Assembly (NCBI RefSeq): GCF_001579845.1
Contig: NZ_CP007440.1
Location: 1,678,001 to 1,742,000 of the forward strand
From: Rhodoplanes sp. Z2-YC6860
GTDB lineage: Bacteria > Pseudomonadota > Alphaproteobacteria > Rhizobiales > Xanthobacteraceae
Direction: 5' to 3'
DNA length: 64,000 nucleotides
Shown: positions 36,251 through 45,400 of the stretch, in pieces
Position numbering within the stretch: the first letter of the stretch is position 1
How the letters are laid out: each line of letters begins with the position of its first letter
The notes under the pieces: model-generated
What the model was told of the DNA's origin: nothing
The model's input: the letters and a program-made list of their open reading frames with translations, nothing else
Database searches by the model: none
Position numbers and translations under genes: made by a program

Positions 36251-36340
36251 GTCATGCCCGGCCTTGGGCCGGGCATCTCGATAAGGATGGCACAGTTGTG
36301 CCTCCCTAAACGAGATGGCCGGGACAAGCCCGGCCATGAC
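36251..36340. repeat. Double-hairpin intergenic repeat (GTCATGCCCGGC type)
   Basis: GTCATGCCCGGC at the left pairs with the right end GCCCGGCCATGAC. Each end also folds by itself: TGCCCGGCC-TTG-GGCCGGGCA (36255-36275) and ATGGCCGGG-ACAAG-CCCGGCCAT (36315-36337). It lies between proC and the YbjN-like gene. Confidence 0.85.
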
Positions 36341-36364
36341 GTGGATAGAGCAGTGCGAAAAGGC

Positions 36365-36865
36365 TTAAGCCTCGCCCGAGGTCTCGAACATCGCAGCGTC
36401 CAGCGCGGCGCGAGCCGGCTTGCCAGCCCAGACCACGAACTGGAAGGCCGGGAAATAGCCCTCGCAAGCCTCCAGCGCGCTCGCCAGCAGCGCCTGGCAC
36501 TGCTGGCTCGTGGCGTCGACGCCGCCGGCCAGCACCAGCGAATGGCGGAACATCACCATGCCGTCGCTGCTCCACAGGTCGAAGTGCCCGACCCAGAGCT
36601 GCTCGTTGATCATGGCGATGAGCCGCTGCACCTCGTTGCGGCGGCGCTCCGGCACCTTGATGTCGAAGGCGCAGGCCAGATGCAGCGCTTCGATGTCGTG
36701 CATCCAGGTGAACGACACCTGGTAGTCACTCCAGCGGCCGCCAACCAGCATCGTGATCTCGTCCTCGCCAGCGCGCTCGAACGACCAATCGTTGATCGCC
36801 GCGATCCTCTCGACCACGTCGAGCGGATTCGCTCGAGACTGCTCTGGAAGCTGGAATTGCGCCAT
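36365..36865 (-). CDS. YbjN-domain protein
   Basis: A 166-residue cytoplasmic protein. ATG 36865 is chosen because AGGATA lies seven bases upstream and conserved sequence starts soon after; an in-frame ATG at 36973 would add 36 unrelated residues. The YbjN-like core has the pattern DWSFERAGEDEITMLVGG, then VSFTWMHDIEALHLACAFDI (in part) and LVLAGGVDATSQQCQALL. YbjN proteins are chaperone-like or regulatory in other bacteria, without a defined reaction. In related genomes it commonly neighbours proC. Confidence 0.75.
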   Translation of the reverse strand: MAQFQLPEQSRANPLDVVERIAAINDWSFERAGEDEITMLVGGRWSDYQVSFTWMHDIEALHLACAFDIKVPERRRNEVQRLIAMINEQLWVGHFDLWSSDGMVMFRHSLVLAGGVDATSQQCQALLASALEACEGYFPAFQFVVWAGKPARAALDAAMFETSGEA

Positions 36866-37174
36866 GCCGTATCCTGTTTCAGTCGCCTGGAAGTGAGCTG
36901 GCGCGCGCAAACTCACGCGCACGCGACGCAATACGGCACGCGATGACTCCGACACCGTTCCGGTGAGACGCAAGGTCTCCGAACCGACGATCCATTGACT
37001 CGATCGCCGCGAATCGCTTGCAGGACTGAATATACGCGGTTCGACTCGGCCCGCAACGCTGGGGTGCTACAACGAAGTCATTGAATCGTCGCGCAATTCA
37101 CAGGTAACGCGAGAACCTGCATAGAGGCTCGATTCTCGGGCTGTCAGGCCGCCGGTTTGAATGTGGATAGATTG
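36866..37174. other. Intergenic region with no recognised gene
   Basis: About 310 bases between the YbjN-like gene and the end of prs. It should contain the YbjN promoter (minus strand). No ORF, hairpin or repeat stands out. Confidence 0.5.
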
Positions 37175-38128
37175 TTAATCGAACAGGCTGGAGACGGATT
37201 CTTCGGCGGCGGTGCGGCCGATCGCTTCGCCGATCAGCGTCGCGATCGACAGCACGCGGATGTTGCGCGCCACGCGCACCGCTTCGGTCGGCTGGATGGA
37301 ATCCGTGATGACCAGTTCTTTGAGCTTCGATGCCGTGACACGCGCCACCGCGCCGCCCGACAACACGCCGTGCGTGATGTAGGCGGTTACCGCTTCGGCG
37401 CCGTTCTTGATCAGAGCCTCGGCGGCGTTCACCAGCGTACCGCCGGAGTCGACGATGTCGTCGATCAGGATGCAGGTGCGGCCGGCGACATCGCCGATCA
37501 CATTCATGACTTCGGATTCGCCGGCGCGCTCGCGCCGCTTGTCGATGATGGCGAGCGGCGCGTTGATGCGCTTGGCAAGGCCGCGGGCGCGCACCACGCC
37601 GCCGACGTCGGGCGACACCACCATCAGGTTGTCGAGCTTGTAGTGCTCCTTGATGTCGCGGACCATCACCGGCGAAGCGAACAGGTTGTCGGTCGGGATG
37701 TCGAAGAAGCCCTGGATCTGACCGGCGTGCAGGTCGAGCGTCATCACGCGGTCGGCGCCCGCATTGGTGATCAGGTTGGCGACGAGCTTGGCCGAGATCG
37801 GCGTGCGCGGCCCGGGCTTACGATCCTGCCGGGCATAGCCGAAATACGGCACCACCGCGGTGATGCGGCGCGCTGAAGAGCGGCGCAGCGCATCGATGAT
37901 GATCAGCAGCTCCATGAGGTGGTCGTTGGCCGGATAGGACGTCGACTGGATCACGAAGACGTCGGCGCCGCGGACGTTCTCCTGGATCTCGACGAACACC
38001 TCCATGTCGGCGAAGCGCCGCACCACCGCCGCCGCCATCGGCGTCGCGAGGTAGGAGGCAATGGCCTCGGCCAGCTTGGGATTGGAGTTGCCGGCGACGA
38101 GCTTGATTGCTCCGTTCTTGGCCGCCAT
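37175..38128 (-). CDS. prs: Ribose-phosphate pyrophosphokinase (PRPP synthetase)
   Basis: A 317-residue class I PRPP synthase that supplies PRPP for nucleotide, histidine and tryptophan synthesis. ATG 38128 follows AGGAG at six bases; the ATG at 38215 adds 29 unrelated residues. Key blocks: [23 protein letters not shown], the divalent-metal and ribose-5-phosphate site [18 protein letters not shown], catalytic DKRR, and PRPP loop [12 protein letters not shown] near residue 220. Full length and highly conserved. Confidence 0.98.
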   Translation of the reverse strand: MAAKNGAIKLVAGNSNPKLAEAIASYLATPMAAAVVRRFADMEVFVEIQENVRGADVFVIQSTSYPANDHLMELLIIIDALRRSSARRITAVVPYFGYARQDRKPGPRTPISAKLVANLITNAGADRVMTLDLHAGQIQGFFDIPTDNLFASPVMVRDIKEHYKLDNLMVVSPDVGGVVRARGLAKRINAPLAIIDKRRERAGESEVMNVIGDVAGRTCILIDDIVDSGGTLVNAAEALIKNGAEAVTAYITHGVLSGGAVARVTASKLKELVITDSIQPTEAVRVARNIRVLSIATLIGEAIGRTAAEESVSSLFD

Positions 38129-38272
38129 GGCGCGCTCCTGGGGGTCGATCAGCGTACGCAGCATTGACGGGGTGTACCAAGGGGCTCCGAGCCCTTGCAA
38201 TATGCGGGGTTTCATTGTCCCGCAAGTTTTTCCGATGCGGGCCTGCCGGCAACAGCCGGGACGGTGATCCGC

Positions 38273-39067
38273 CTATTGTTCGAGGACCGCGGGTGTCACG
38301 GCGGCTGACCGGGTGGCGGGTGCAGCCGCCGCCGGGCGCCGCCTGGCGGGGGTCGCTGAAGGCGCAGGCGCCTTGCTGGTCGCCTCAGCCGGTGGCTCGC
38401 TTTGGGGCGTGGATTCGGGCTCGGAAACGGCCGTTGTCCGGAAAATGCCGGCAGCTTCCGGCGAATCGTCGCGATTTGACACCAGCACCGGCAGCAGCGG
38501 CTCGGTGACCGGGGGCTGAGCCTGGCCGGGCGTTGCCAGGAAGGTCGCGATCCGCTCCATGCCGGCCCGGGAGATGTCGCGCAGCACCCGCTCGTCGGCC
38601 ACCGTCCAAGCGTCCTTACCAGCATCCTTGCCGCGGTGGGCGCCGGCCGGTTCCTCGCCGTTGATGCGCAACGCCCGGTGCTTGTCGGCGTCATAAACGT
38701 CCCAGACCCAGGAGAACGAGGTCTTGTCGCGGTCGACCAGGGCTGTGACATAACCGCGAACCCGGAAGGTCGCAGCGGCCTGCCGCGGCACCACGGCGAT
38801 CTGGCGGGCCGCGGCCTCCTCGTTCAGCGAGGCGACGAGCTTCTTGAACACCTCGGGCGGAGGGCCGTCGATCGAATCGAAGGTGATGGTTGCACCCTGG
38901 ACCGAGGCCACGGTCGTCGGCGCGAATTGCGCCGCCTGTTGCGACGCGCAACCGGCCACGAGCGCTGCGAGCAGGGCTGCAGCCACGACGCCGGCCAGGC
39001 GCGACACAGACTCGTGTGACAGACGCGTCGGCACGCAGAACGCGCGCCGGACTCCACCGCACCGCAT
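38273..39067 (-). CDS. Hypothetical lipoprotein with Pro/Ala-rich tail
   Basis: A 264-residue predicted lipoprotein. ATG 39067 follows AGGGG at seven bases. After a signal with the lipobox LVAGC (cysteine near residue 39) comes a folded region of about 150 residues (ITFDSIDGPPPEVFKKLVASL, in part; SWVWDVYDADKHRALRINGEE). The last 60 residues are low complexity, rich in Pro, Ala and Arg, as in envelope proteins that reach through peptidoglycan. No family is recognised. It lies between pgeF and prs on the same strand, with 155 bases before it. Confidence 0.7.
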   Translation of the reverse strand: MRCGGVRRAFCVPTRLSHESVSRLAGVVAAALLAALVAGCASQQAAQFAPTTVASVQGATITFDSIDGPPPEVFKKLVASLNEEAAARQIAVVPRQAAATFRVRGYVTALVDRDKTSFSWVWDVYDADKHRALRINGEEPAGAHRGKDAGKDAWTVADERVLRDISRAGMERIATFLATPGQAQPPVTEPLLPVLVSNRDDSPEAAGIFRTTAVSEPESTPQSEPPAEATSKAPAPSATPARRRPAAAAPATRSAAVTPAVLEQ

Positions 39068-39222
39068 TGACGACCCCTGCTGGACCGCCGTCTTCTCATT
39101 TGAATCGAGACGACCGGACCATACCCCTGCGAACGGTAGCGGCATTTGCCGCCGCGGTCCATCGCACCGAACTGGAATCGGTCGAGGCTGTGGAGGAGCG
39201 AACAGCGAATAGAAGATTGATT

Positions 39223-39993
39223 CTATTCGCTATTGATCGCGATCGCGTTGATGTGCCGGCCGTAGTCCGGCTCCTTGCGATGCGTCGAGCGCCGGTACGA
39301 ATAGAACTGCGCCGGATCGCCGTAAGTGCAGAGGCCGAGATTTTCGATCTGCGTCAGGCCTGCCCGCTTCAGGCGTTCGACCACATAGCCCGGCAGATCG
39401 AACATGGCGTGACCGGCGCGTTCGCCTTTGGCGAAGTGGCGCGCGTTGGTCTTGTCGTCGGCCAGAAACCGATCGATCAAATCCTGGCCGACTTCGTAAT
39501 TGCGCTGGCTGATCATCGGACCCGCCGCGGCGGCGATGCGCTCGCGCTTGGCGCCGAGCCGCTCCATCTCGTGGATGGTTGCTTCGAGCACGCCGGTCAG
39601 CGCGCCGCGCCAGCCGGCATGGGCCGCGCCGACCACGCGCGCCTCGCCGTCGGCGAACAGCACGGGACCGCAGTCGGCGGTGCCGATGCCAACGCCCAGC
39701 CCCGGCGTGCGGGTCACGATGGCGTCGGCGCGCGGCCGCTCCGCGGCCGGCCACGGCGCATCGGCCACCACCACATTCGGCGAATGGATCTGATAGACGC
39801 TGAGAAAGTTCTCCGGCGTCACGCCAATGGCCGCCGCCATCCGGGCGCGGTTCTCCGCGACCTTCGCCGGCGCGTCGCCGGAGCCGAGCCCGCCGTTCAG
39901 GCTTTCATAGATGCCGTCCGACACGCCGCCCGTGCGCGTGAAGAAAGCGTGGCGGATACCGGGCAGGTCGGTGAGCGAGCGGGCCTGGAGCAT
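39223..39993 (-). CDS. pgeF: Peptidoglycan editing factor PgeF (laccase-domain protein)
   Basis: A 256-residue cytoplasmic protein of the YfiH/DUF152 family, shown in other bacteria to correct mis-made peptidoglycan precursors. Metal-site motifs are VGAAHAGWRG (near residue 137), GIGTADCGPV and the C-terminal CTYGDPAQFYSYRR. The family signature RHAFFTRTGGVS is at residues 14-25. It starts 15 bases after the MidA-like gene, within the lgt-midA-pgeF operon. Confidence 0.95.
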   Translation of the reverse strand: MLQARSLTDLPGIRHAFFTRTGGVSDGIYESLNGGLGSGDAPAKVAENRARMAAAIGVTPENFLSVYQIHSPNVVVADAPWPAAERPRADAIVTRTPGLGVGIGTADCGPVLFADGEARVVGAAHAGWRGALTGVLEATIHEMERLGAKRERIAAAAGPMISQRNYEVGQDLIDRFLADDKTNARHFAKGERAGHAMFDLPGYVVERLKRAGLTQIENLGLCTYGDPAQFYSYRRSTHRKEPDYGRHINAIAINSE

Positions 39994-40008
39994 TCAGGTT
40001 GGTCTCTG

Positions 40009-41103
40009 TTACTCGAAGCCCGGGACGGTCTTCATATCCGGGTGCGTGATGGCCAGCGCCTTGAACAGCCTGCCCATGCCGCCGCGGCCCTGGCCGAGAA
40101 GCCTCTGGCAGGCGCTGTCGATCTCCGCGCCCTTCTCGGGCGACGCATAGGTTTTCAGCGCGGCGGCGCGCTTCTCGATGCCGAGATTGCGCAACAGCCG
40201 CGCCTGATCGACCGGACCGTGAATGCGTGCGCCCATGCTGTCCGCGGTCGAAGCAATCGCCTCGAAATCGACGTGCGCTGTGAGATCGACCTCGCCGGGA
40301 TTGTGCAGCGCGCTGACGAAATTGTGGTTGCCGACCGCCTGCAAGGTGTCACCGGCCGCGCTCTTCAGATGCCCGTAGTCGATGATCAGCGCCGCACCCA
40401 GTTCACGCCTCATGCGCTGGCCGATGGCGAGCGCGAGGTTGTCGGTGCGCCATTCGTAGATCGAGCCGACCGGCGCGTCGCGCACGGCTGGTGGCACCAA
40501 CTGGTCGAACAACGGGATCACGTCGCTCGCGATTCCGAATGCCAGATTGCCGGAGGCATCGACCTCGACCACGCGCTCGTACCAGCCGTTGAACTGCTTG
40601 ATCGCCTGGTTGATCGGCAGCGCGTCGAAGAACTCGTTGGCAAGGATGATGGCAGGCCCGTCGGGCACCTCGTCGAACGTCTCGTGCCACATCGCCGGCA
40701 CGTCGATGGTGCCGAGCATCTGCTGCTGCCGCTCGCGGAGCTTGGGGTTGATCTCGACCAGATGCAGCACGATCGCCGCGCGGAAGGCGGGCACCACCTG
40801 CGCGGCGCGCATCGCATCGATCAGCATGGTGCCGCGGCCGGGGCCAAGCTCGATGAGCCGCACATTCTCCGGCTGACCCATCATGTGCCACGCCGATGCG
40901 GCCCAGAGCCCGATCAATTCGCCGAACACCTGGCTGATCTCGGGCGACGTGATGAAATCGCCGGACACTCCGAACGGATCGCGGGTGACGTAGTAGCCGT
41001 AATCCGGATGGGTCAGGCACATCGTCATGAACTGCCGGATCGGCATCGGTCCGGCGAGCTTGATGCGCTTTCGGATTTCGTTTTCGAGTGGCGACAGGTC
41101 CAT
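40009..41103 (-). CDS. MidA/NDUFAF7-like SAM-dependent methyltransferase (DUF185)
   Basis: A 364-residue class I methyltransferase. Relatives include NDUFAF7, which dimethylates an arginine of a mitochondrial complex I subunit. The SAM region is VRLIELGPGRGTMLID near residue 82, preceded by the family block YYVTRDPFGVSGDFITSPEISQ (in part) and followed by HLVEINPKLRERQ and NEFFDALPI. It lies 10 bases downstream of lgt and 15 bases upstream of pgeF. The target protein in this organism is unproven. Confidence 0.92.
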   Translation of the reverse strand: MDLSPLENEIRKRIKLAGPMPIRQFMTMCLTHPDYGYYVTRDPFGVSGDFITSPEISQVFGELIGLWAASAWHMMGQPENVRLIELGPGRGTMLIDAMRAAQVVPAFRAAIVLHLVEINPKLRERQQQMLGTIDVPAMWHETFDEVPDGPAIILANEFFDALPINQAIKQFNGWYERVVEVDASGNLAFGIASDVIPLFDQLVPPAVRDAPVGSIYEWRTDNLALAIGQRMRRELGAALIIDYGHLKSAAGDTLQAVGNHNFVSALHNPGEVDLTAHVDFEAIASTADSMGARIHGPVDQARLLRNLGIEKRAAALKTYASPEKGAEIDSACQRLLGQGRGGMGRLFKALAITHPDMKTVPGFE

Positions 41104-41113
41104 GGCGCCGACT

Positions 41114-41950
41114 TTAGGCGGTGGGTTGACCGGCCGGCAATGGCGGCCGCTTCAGCGCCACAGCGATAAAACCGAAACCCACCAGCATCAGTGGTATCGA
41201 GAGAAGCTGGCCCATGGTTGCGCCGCCCCAGAGGAAGCCAAGCTGCACATCGGGTTCCCGGAAAAACTCGCAGATGATTCGCGCGATCGCATAGCCCACA
41301 GCGAACAGCCCGATCGTCAGTCCGGGCCGCTTCAGCGCGCCGGCCCGCATGCAGAGAAACAGCACGAGTCCCAGCACCAGCCCTTCGAGGGACGCTTCGT
41401 AGAGCTGGCTCGGATGGCGCGGCAGCGGGCCCGCGCCTGGAAACACCATGGCCCAGGCCACGTCGGTCGGGCGGCCCCAGAGCTCGCCATTGATGAAGTT
41501 GGCGCAGCGGCCGAGCAGCAGTCCGATGGTGGCGGTGGCGCAGGTCAGATCGCCGAGCGACAGGAATGGAATGCCGCGCACGCGCGCGAACAGCACCACG
41601 GCAAGCACGCAGCCGATGAAGCCGCCGTGAAACGACATGCCGCCCTTCCAGAGCTGCACGATTTCGAGCGGGTTCTGCATGAAGTGCGGGAAATTGTAGA
41701 ACAGCACATAGCCGGTGCGGCCGCCGAGAATGATGCCGAGCGTCACCCACAGCACGAAGTCGTCGAAGTCGATGAGGGTCAGCGGCGCCGGCCCGCCCCA
41801 GTACCGGTCATTCTTGATCAGGGTGCGGGCATAGAGCCAGCCGAGCAGGATGCCGACGATATAGGCCAGCGCGTACCAGCGGATCGAGAACGGCCCGATC
41901 GTGACCAGCACGGGATCGAAAGCTGGAAACGGCAATGTGAGAGATGGCAT
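41114..41950 (-). CDS. lgt: Prolipoprotein diacylglyceryl transferase
   Basis: A 278-residue inner-membrane enzyme that attaches diacylglycerol to the lipobox cysteine of prolipoproteins. About seven hydrophobic helices are visible, with the signature [16 protein letters not shown], the catalytic HGG in [10 protein letters not shown], and [17 protein letters not shown]. It is the first gene of a three-gene operon. Several lipoproteins in this window would be its substrates. Confidence 0.98.
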   Translation of the reverse strand: MPSLTLPFPAFDPVLVTIGPFSIRWYALAYIVGILLGWLYARTLIKNDRYWGGPAPLTLIDFDDFVLWVTLGIILGGRTGYVLFYNFPHFMQNPLEIVQLWKGGMSFHGGFIGCVLAVVLFARVRGIPFLSLGDLTCATATIGLLLGRCANFINGELWGRPTDVAWAMVFPGAGPLPRHPSQLYEASLEGLVLGLVLFLCMRAGALKRPGLTIGLFAVGYAIARIICEFFREPDVQLGFLWGGATMGQLLSIPLMLVGFGFIAVALKRPPLPAGQPTA

Positions 41951-42081
41951 GGAGCGGCCCGAAGGGTGAAAGCCCTGATGCGGTCAGGAACGCGGCGAAG
42001 TCAAGGCGCGGGCACTCTTGCAGCGCCGTCATCCCATCGCCATTGTGGTGGGATCAAACCATTTCATTCCCGGAGACACCG

Positions 42082-42345
42082 ATGACCCAGACCAACAACC
42101 GGTTCTTCGACGAGGCAGCGCGCCTGATGAACGATGCCGCCGGTGTCGCCCAGGGTGTGCGCCGCGAGTTCGATACGCTGCTGCGCAGCCAGGCCGAGCG
42201 GATCCTCGCCGACCTCGACGTGGTGCGGCGCGACGAATTCGAGGCCGTGAAAGACATGGCCCGGCTCGCCCGTGAGGAAAACGAGGCGCTGAAGGCCCGG
42301 ATCGCTGCGCTGGAGGCCAAGCTGGGGGCGACCGGGCAGGGTTAA
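42082..42345 (+). CDS. UbiK/BMFP family accessory protein
   Basis: An 87-residue coiled-coil protein. ATG 42082 follows GGAG at six bases; the frame is open further upstream but without support. Residues 1-50 contain DEAARLMNDAAGVAQGVRREFD (in part), and the C-terminal part is the BMFP-type coiled coil with VRRDEFEAVKDMARLAREEN (in part). UbiK in enterobacteria helps organise late ubiquinone synthesis and oligomerises. It is divergent from lgt with 131 bases between them. Confidence 0.88.
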   Translation: MTQTNNRFFDEAARLMNDAAGVAQGVRREFDTLLRSQAERILADLDVVRRDEFEAVKDMARLAREENEALKARIAALEAKLGATGQG

Positions 42346-42365
42346 TTCCGGCGCCAAAGTAGGGC

Positions 42366-42469
42366 GTCATTCCGGGGCGGCCCGCAGGGCCGAACCCGGA
42401 ATCCAGTACAACAGGCAGTCCCGATGGTCTGGATTCCGGGTTCGCGCCTTCGGCGCGCCCCGGAATGAC
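42366..42469. repeat. GTCATTCCGGGGCGC-type intergenic palindromic repeat, copy 3
   Basis: Starts GTCATTCCGGGGCGGCCCGC and ends CGCGCCCCGGAATGAC; inner arms CGAACCCGGAATCCAG and TGGATTCCGGGTTCGC. It lies between the ubiK-like gene and the rplY promoter. Confidence 0.92.
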
Positions 42470-42489
42470 AGCGGAGATTGCCGCTTTCC

Positions 42490-42518
42490 TTGTCTTTACC
42501 CCCCATCGCGGCTATACA
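42490..42518 (+). promoter_or_regulatory. Predicted sigma-70-type promoter of rplY
   Basis: TTGTCT (42490-42495) and TATACA (42513-42518) are separated by 17 bases, about 98 bases before the rplY start. It lies just after the repeat that likely insulates it from ubiK transcription. Confidence 0.5.
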
Positions 42519-42615
42519 GCCGCCGGTTTCGCGGCTCCAGCACCCCTGGAGGCATGCCGCGACCACAAAACCAGCAATCAAACGCTGAAACACGAAGGTT
42601 CAGAAAGGTTTAGTC

Positions 42616-43362
42616 ATGGCGACCGTCAAGGAAATCAAGGCGACGGCGCGTCCGCGGGCAGGCAAGGGGGCCGCCAGGTCGGAGCGTCGCGCTGGTCGAG
42701 TGCCGGGAGTGATCTACGGCGATAACAAACCCCCCATCACGATTTCGCTCGATTACAGCGAGCTGCGGCAGAAGGTTTATGCCGGACGGTTCCTGACCAC
42801 GATCTATGACCTCGAGCTCGACGGCCAGAAGCACCGCGTCATTCCGCGCGACTTCCAGCTCGATCCGATCCGTGACAACCCGCTGCATGTCGACTTCATG
42901 CGGCTCGGCGAGGGCGCGGTGATCCGCGTCGCGGTGCCGATCCGCATCACGAACGCCGACAAGTCGCCGGGCGTGAAGCGCGGCGGCACCGTCAACATCG
43001 TCGCCCACACCATCGACGTGGTGGTGAAGCCGGAGGCCATTCCGGAATTCATCGAGGTCGACGCCGGCGCGCTCGAGATCAACCACTCGATGCACCTGAG
43101 CGACATCAAGCTGCCGGAAGGCGTGAAGTCGGCGACGATCCGCGACGTGACTCTGGTCACCGTGGTGCCGCCGTCGGGCTACGCCGAAGAGCTGCGTCAG
43201 GCGGCTCAGGCGGCTGCTGCTGCGGCCACCGCCGCTGCGACGGCTGCGGCTGCTCCGGCAGGCGCTGCTCCTGCTGCGGGCGCGGCTCCTGCCGCGGGTG
43301 CTGCTCCGGCCGCAGGTGCCGCTCCGGCCGCTGCGCCGGCTGGCGGCGCTGCGAAAAAGTAA
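42616..43362 (+). CDS. rplY: 50S ribosomal protein L25/general stress protein Ctc
   Basis: A 248-residue two-domain L25 that binds 5S rRNA in the large subunit. The N-terminal L25 domain (residues 1-95) has the basic start TARPRAGKGAARSERR and VPGVIYGD; the C-terminal TL5-like beta domain runs to about residue 195. The last 50 residues are an Ala-rich tail with four GAAPAA repeats, then GGAAKK, which is long even for alphaproteobacteria. pth follows 24 bases later in the usual rplY-pth-ychF order. Confidence 0.97.
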   Translation: MATVKEIKATARPRAGKGAARSERRAGRVPGVIYGDNKPPITISLDYSELRQKVYAGRFLTTIYDLELDGQKHRVIPRDFQLDPIRDNPLHVDFMRLGEGAVIRVAVPIRITNADKSPGVKRGGTVNIVAHTIDVVVKPEAIPEFIEVDAGALEINHSMHLSDIKLPEGVKSATIRDVTLVTVVPPSGYAEELRQAAQAAAAAATAAATAAAAPAGAAPAAGAAPAAGAAPAAGAAPAAAPAGGAAKK

Positions 43363-43386
43363 GGAAGCCTCACGCGGGCGGTTGCA

Positions 43387-43995
43387 ATGCTGCTTTTCGT
43401 CGGGCTCGGAAATCCCGGCGCGAAGTATGCCGGCAACCGCCACAACATCGGCTTCATGGCTGTCGAGGCCATCGCCAAGCGCCACGGCTTGCCGCCGTGG
43501 CGCAGGCGTTTTCAGGGCGTCGCGACCGAAGGGCCGATCAATGGCGTGCGCGTGCAGCTCCTGCTGCCCGGCACGTTCATGAACGAGTCCGGCCGCGCGG
43601 TGGTCGAGGCCATGCACTTCTACAAGACGACACTGGCGGATGTGGTGGTGTTTCACGACGAGCTCGATCTGCCGCCCGCAAAGGTGCGGGTGAAGCTCGG
43701 CGGCGGCATTGCCGGCCACAACGGACTGCGTTCGATCACCGAGCACATCGGCAACGACTACCGGCGGGTGCGGCTCGGCATCGGACATCCCGGCAAGGAG
43801 CAGGTGCTGAGCTATGTGCTGAACGACTTCGCCAAGAGCGAGCGGCCCTGGGTCGAGGCGTTGACCGACATCATCGCCGACAACGCGCAACTGCTGGCGC
43901 GCGGCGAGGATTCGACCTTCCAGAACAAGGTGCACCTCGCCATGGACGCCAAGGGCTTCACCCCGGATGTCGTCGTCGGCAAGGCTGCGAACTGA
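43387..43995 (+). CDS. pth: Peptidyl-tRNA hydrolase
   Basis: A 202-residue esterase that frees tRNA from stalled peptidyl-tRNA. Family motifs: [20 protein letters not shown] (in part; the catalytic histidine is in NRHN), [23 protein letters not shown] with catalytic Asp, and [15 protein letters not shown]. Full length. It lies between rplY and ychF; a short repeated AAGGCTGCGAACTGAA just after the stop shows a small duplication in the intergene. Confidence 0.98.
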   Translation: MLLFVGLGNPGAKYAGNRHNIGFMAVEAIAKRHGLPPWRRRFQGVATEGPINGVRVQLLLPGTFMNESGRAVVEAMHFYKTTLADVVVFHDELDLPPAKVRVKLGGGIAGHNGLRSITEHIGNDYRRVRLGIGHPGKEQVLSYVLNDFAKSERPWVEALTDIIADNAQLLARGEDSTFQNKVHLAMDAKGFTPDVVVGKAAN

Positions 43996-44074
43996 AAAGG
44001 CTGCGAACTGAACAAGCGCGTGCGTTGAAAAAATCAGCGCCAGCGGACATCGAGACACTGGGACTGAGACGATC

Positions 44075-45181
44075 ATGGGTTTCAAATGCGGTATCGTCGG
44101 CATGCCGAACGTCGGCAAGTCGACGCTCTTCAACGCGCTGACGCAGACCGCCGCGGCGCAGGCGGCGAATTATCCGTTCTGCACCATCGAGCCGAACATC
44201 GGCGAGGTGGCGGTGCCCGATCCGCGGCTCGATACGCTCGCCAAGCTTGCGAAGTCCGAGCAGATCGTGCCGACGCGGCTGTCGTTCGTCGACATCGCGG
44301 GCCTCGTGAAAGGCGCCTCGAAGGGCGAGGGGCTCGGCAATCAGTTTCTCGCCAACATCCGCGAGGTGGATGCCATCGCTCACGTGGTGCGCTGCTTCAA
44401 GGATGACGACGTCACCCACGTCGAAGGCCGCATCGATCCGACCGCCGACATCGAGACCATCGAGACCGAGCTGATGCTCGCCGATCTCGACAGTCTGGAG
44501 AAGCGCGTCGACAATCTGGAAAAGAAAGCCAAGGGTTCCGGCGAGGAAGCCAAAGAGGCCAAGGAAGCGCTGAGTCTGATCAAGCGCGCGTTGACGCTGC
44601 TGAAGGATGGCAAGCCGGCGCGGTTCGTGGAGCGCAAGCCCGAGGAGGAGAAGCTGTTTCACCAGCTCGGCATGCTCACCTCGTTGCCGGTGCTTTACGT
44701 GTGCAACGTCGAGGAAGCCTCAGCCGCCAACGGCAACGAGCTGTCGCAGAAGGTCGAGGCCCGCGCGAAGGAAGAGGGCGCGGCCTGCGTGGTGATCTCG
44801 GCCAAGATCGAGTCGGAGGTCGCGGCGCTGCCGGCCGAAGAACGCGAGATGTTCCTCGCCGATCTCGGCCTCAAGGAAACCGGCCTCGACCGGCTTATCC
44901 GCGCCGGCTACGACCTGCTGCATCTCGTCACTTATTTCACCGCGGGCCCGAAGGAGGCGCGCGCCTGGACCATCGTCAAGGGCACCAAGGGCCCACAGGC
45001 CGCGGGCGTGATCCACACCGACTTCGAGCGCGGCTTCATCCGCGCCGAGACGATCTCGTTCGATGACTTCGTGAAGTACGGCGGTGAGGCCGGCGCCCGC
45101 GATGCCGGCCGTCTGCGGCTGGAAGGCAAGGAGTACGTCGTCGCCGACGGCGACGTCATGCACTTCCGGTTTGCGACTTAA
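44075..45181 (+). CDS. ychF: Redox-regulated ATPase YchF (Obg-family)
   Basis: A 368-residue P-loop protein, a translation-associated and stress-related ATPase. Walker A GMPNVGKST at residues 9-17, FVDIAGLVKGASKGEG (in part) near residue 73, and the altered G4 motif NVEE (VCNVEEAS) that favours ATP over GTP. The C-terminal TGS-like domain has TYFTAGPKEARAW and HTDFERGFIRAE. Complete. A long palindrome 40 bases downstream probably ends the rplY-pth-ychF transcript. Confidence 0.98.
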   Translation: MGFKCGIVGMPNVGKSTLFNALTQTAAAQAANYPFCTIEPNIGEVAVPDPRLDTLAKLAKSEQIVPTRLSFVDIAGLVKGASKGEGLGNQFLANIREVDAIAHVVRCFKDDDVTHVEGRIDPTADIETIETELMLADLDSLEKRVDNLEKKAKGSGEEAKEAKEALSLIKRALTLLKDGKPARFVERKPEEEKLFHQLGMLTSLPVLYVCNVEEASAANGNELSQKVEARAKEEGAACVVISAKIESEVAALPAEEREMFLADLGLKETGLDRLIRAGYDLLHLVTYFTAGPKEARAWTIVKGTKGPQAAGVIHTDFERGFIRAETISFDDFVKYGGEAGARDAGRLRLEGKEYVVADGDVMHFRFAT

Positions 45182-45220
45182 CTCACAGCGAGAAACAACC
45201 GCTGCGGCGTCGGTGGTGCC

Positions 45221-45358
45221 TCACCCTCCCCTGGAGGGGGAGGGTCGCGAGCGAAGCTCGCGGGGTGGGGTGAACTTTCTCTGTCGTGAAGGATCACCCC
45301 ACCCCGACTGCCTTCGCTTCGCTGCGGCAGTCGACCCTCCCCCTCCAGGGGAGGGTGA
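45221..45358. repeat. Long palindromic repeat after ychF (TCACCCTCCCCTGGAGGGGG type)
   Basis: The outer arms 45221-45247 and 45332-45358 are perfect 27-base inverted repeats. Inside them GGGGTGGGGTGA (45262-45273) pairs with TCACCCCACCCC (45294-45305), and each side has a smaller hairpin (CGCGAGCGAAGCTCGCG; GACTGCCTTCGCTTCGC...GCAGTC). It sits between convergent ychF and a DUF4282 gene and can end transcription from both sides. Confidence 0.92.
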
Positions 45359-45400
45359 CGGTGCTCGTTGCACGATCGACTCTATTTCAAACAGTCCTGC

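Noticed and set aside
38890-41169. 759-residue open frame on the plus strand
   Set aside because: It runs opposite pgeF and the MidA-like methyltransferase, which have clear motifs. It has no family features and is a shadow of the minus-strand genes.
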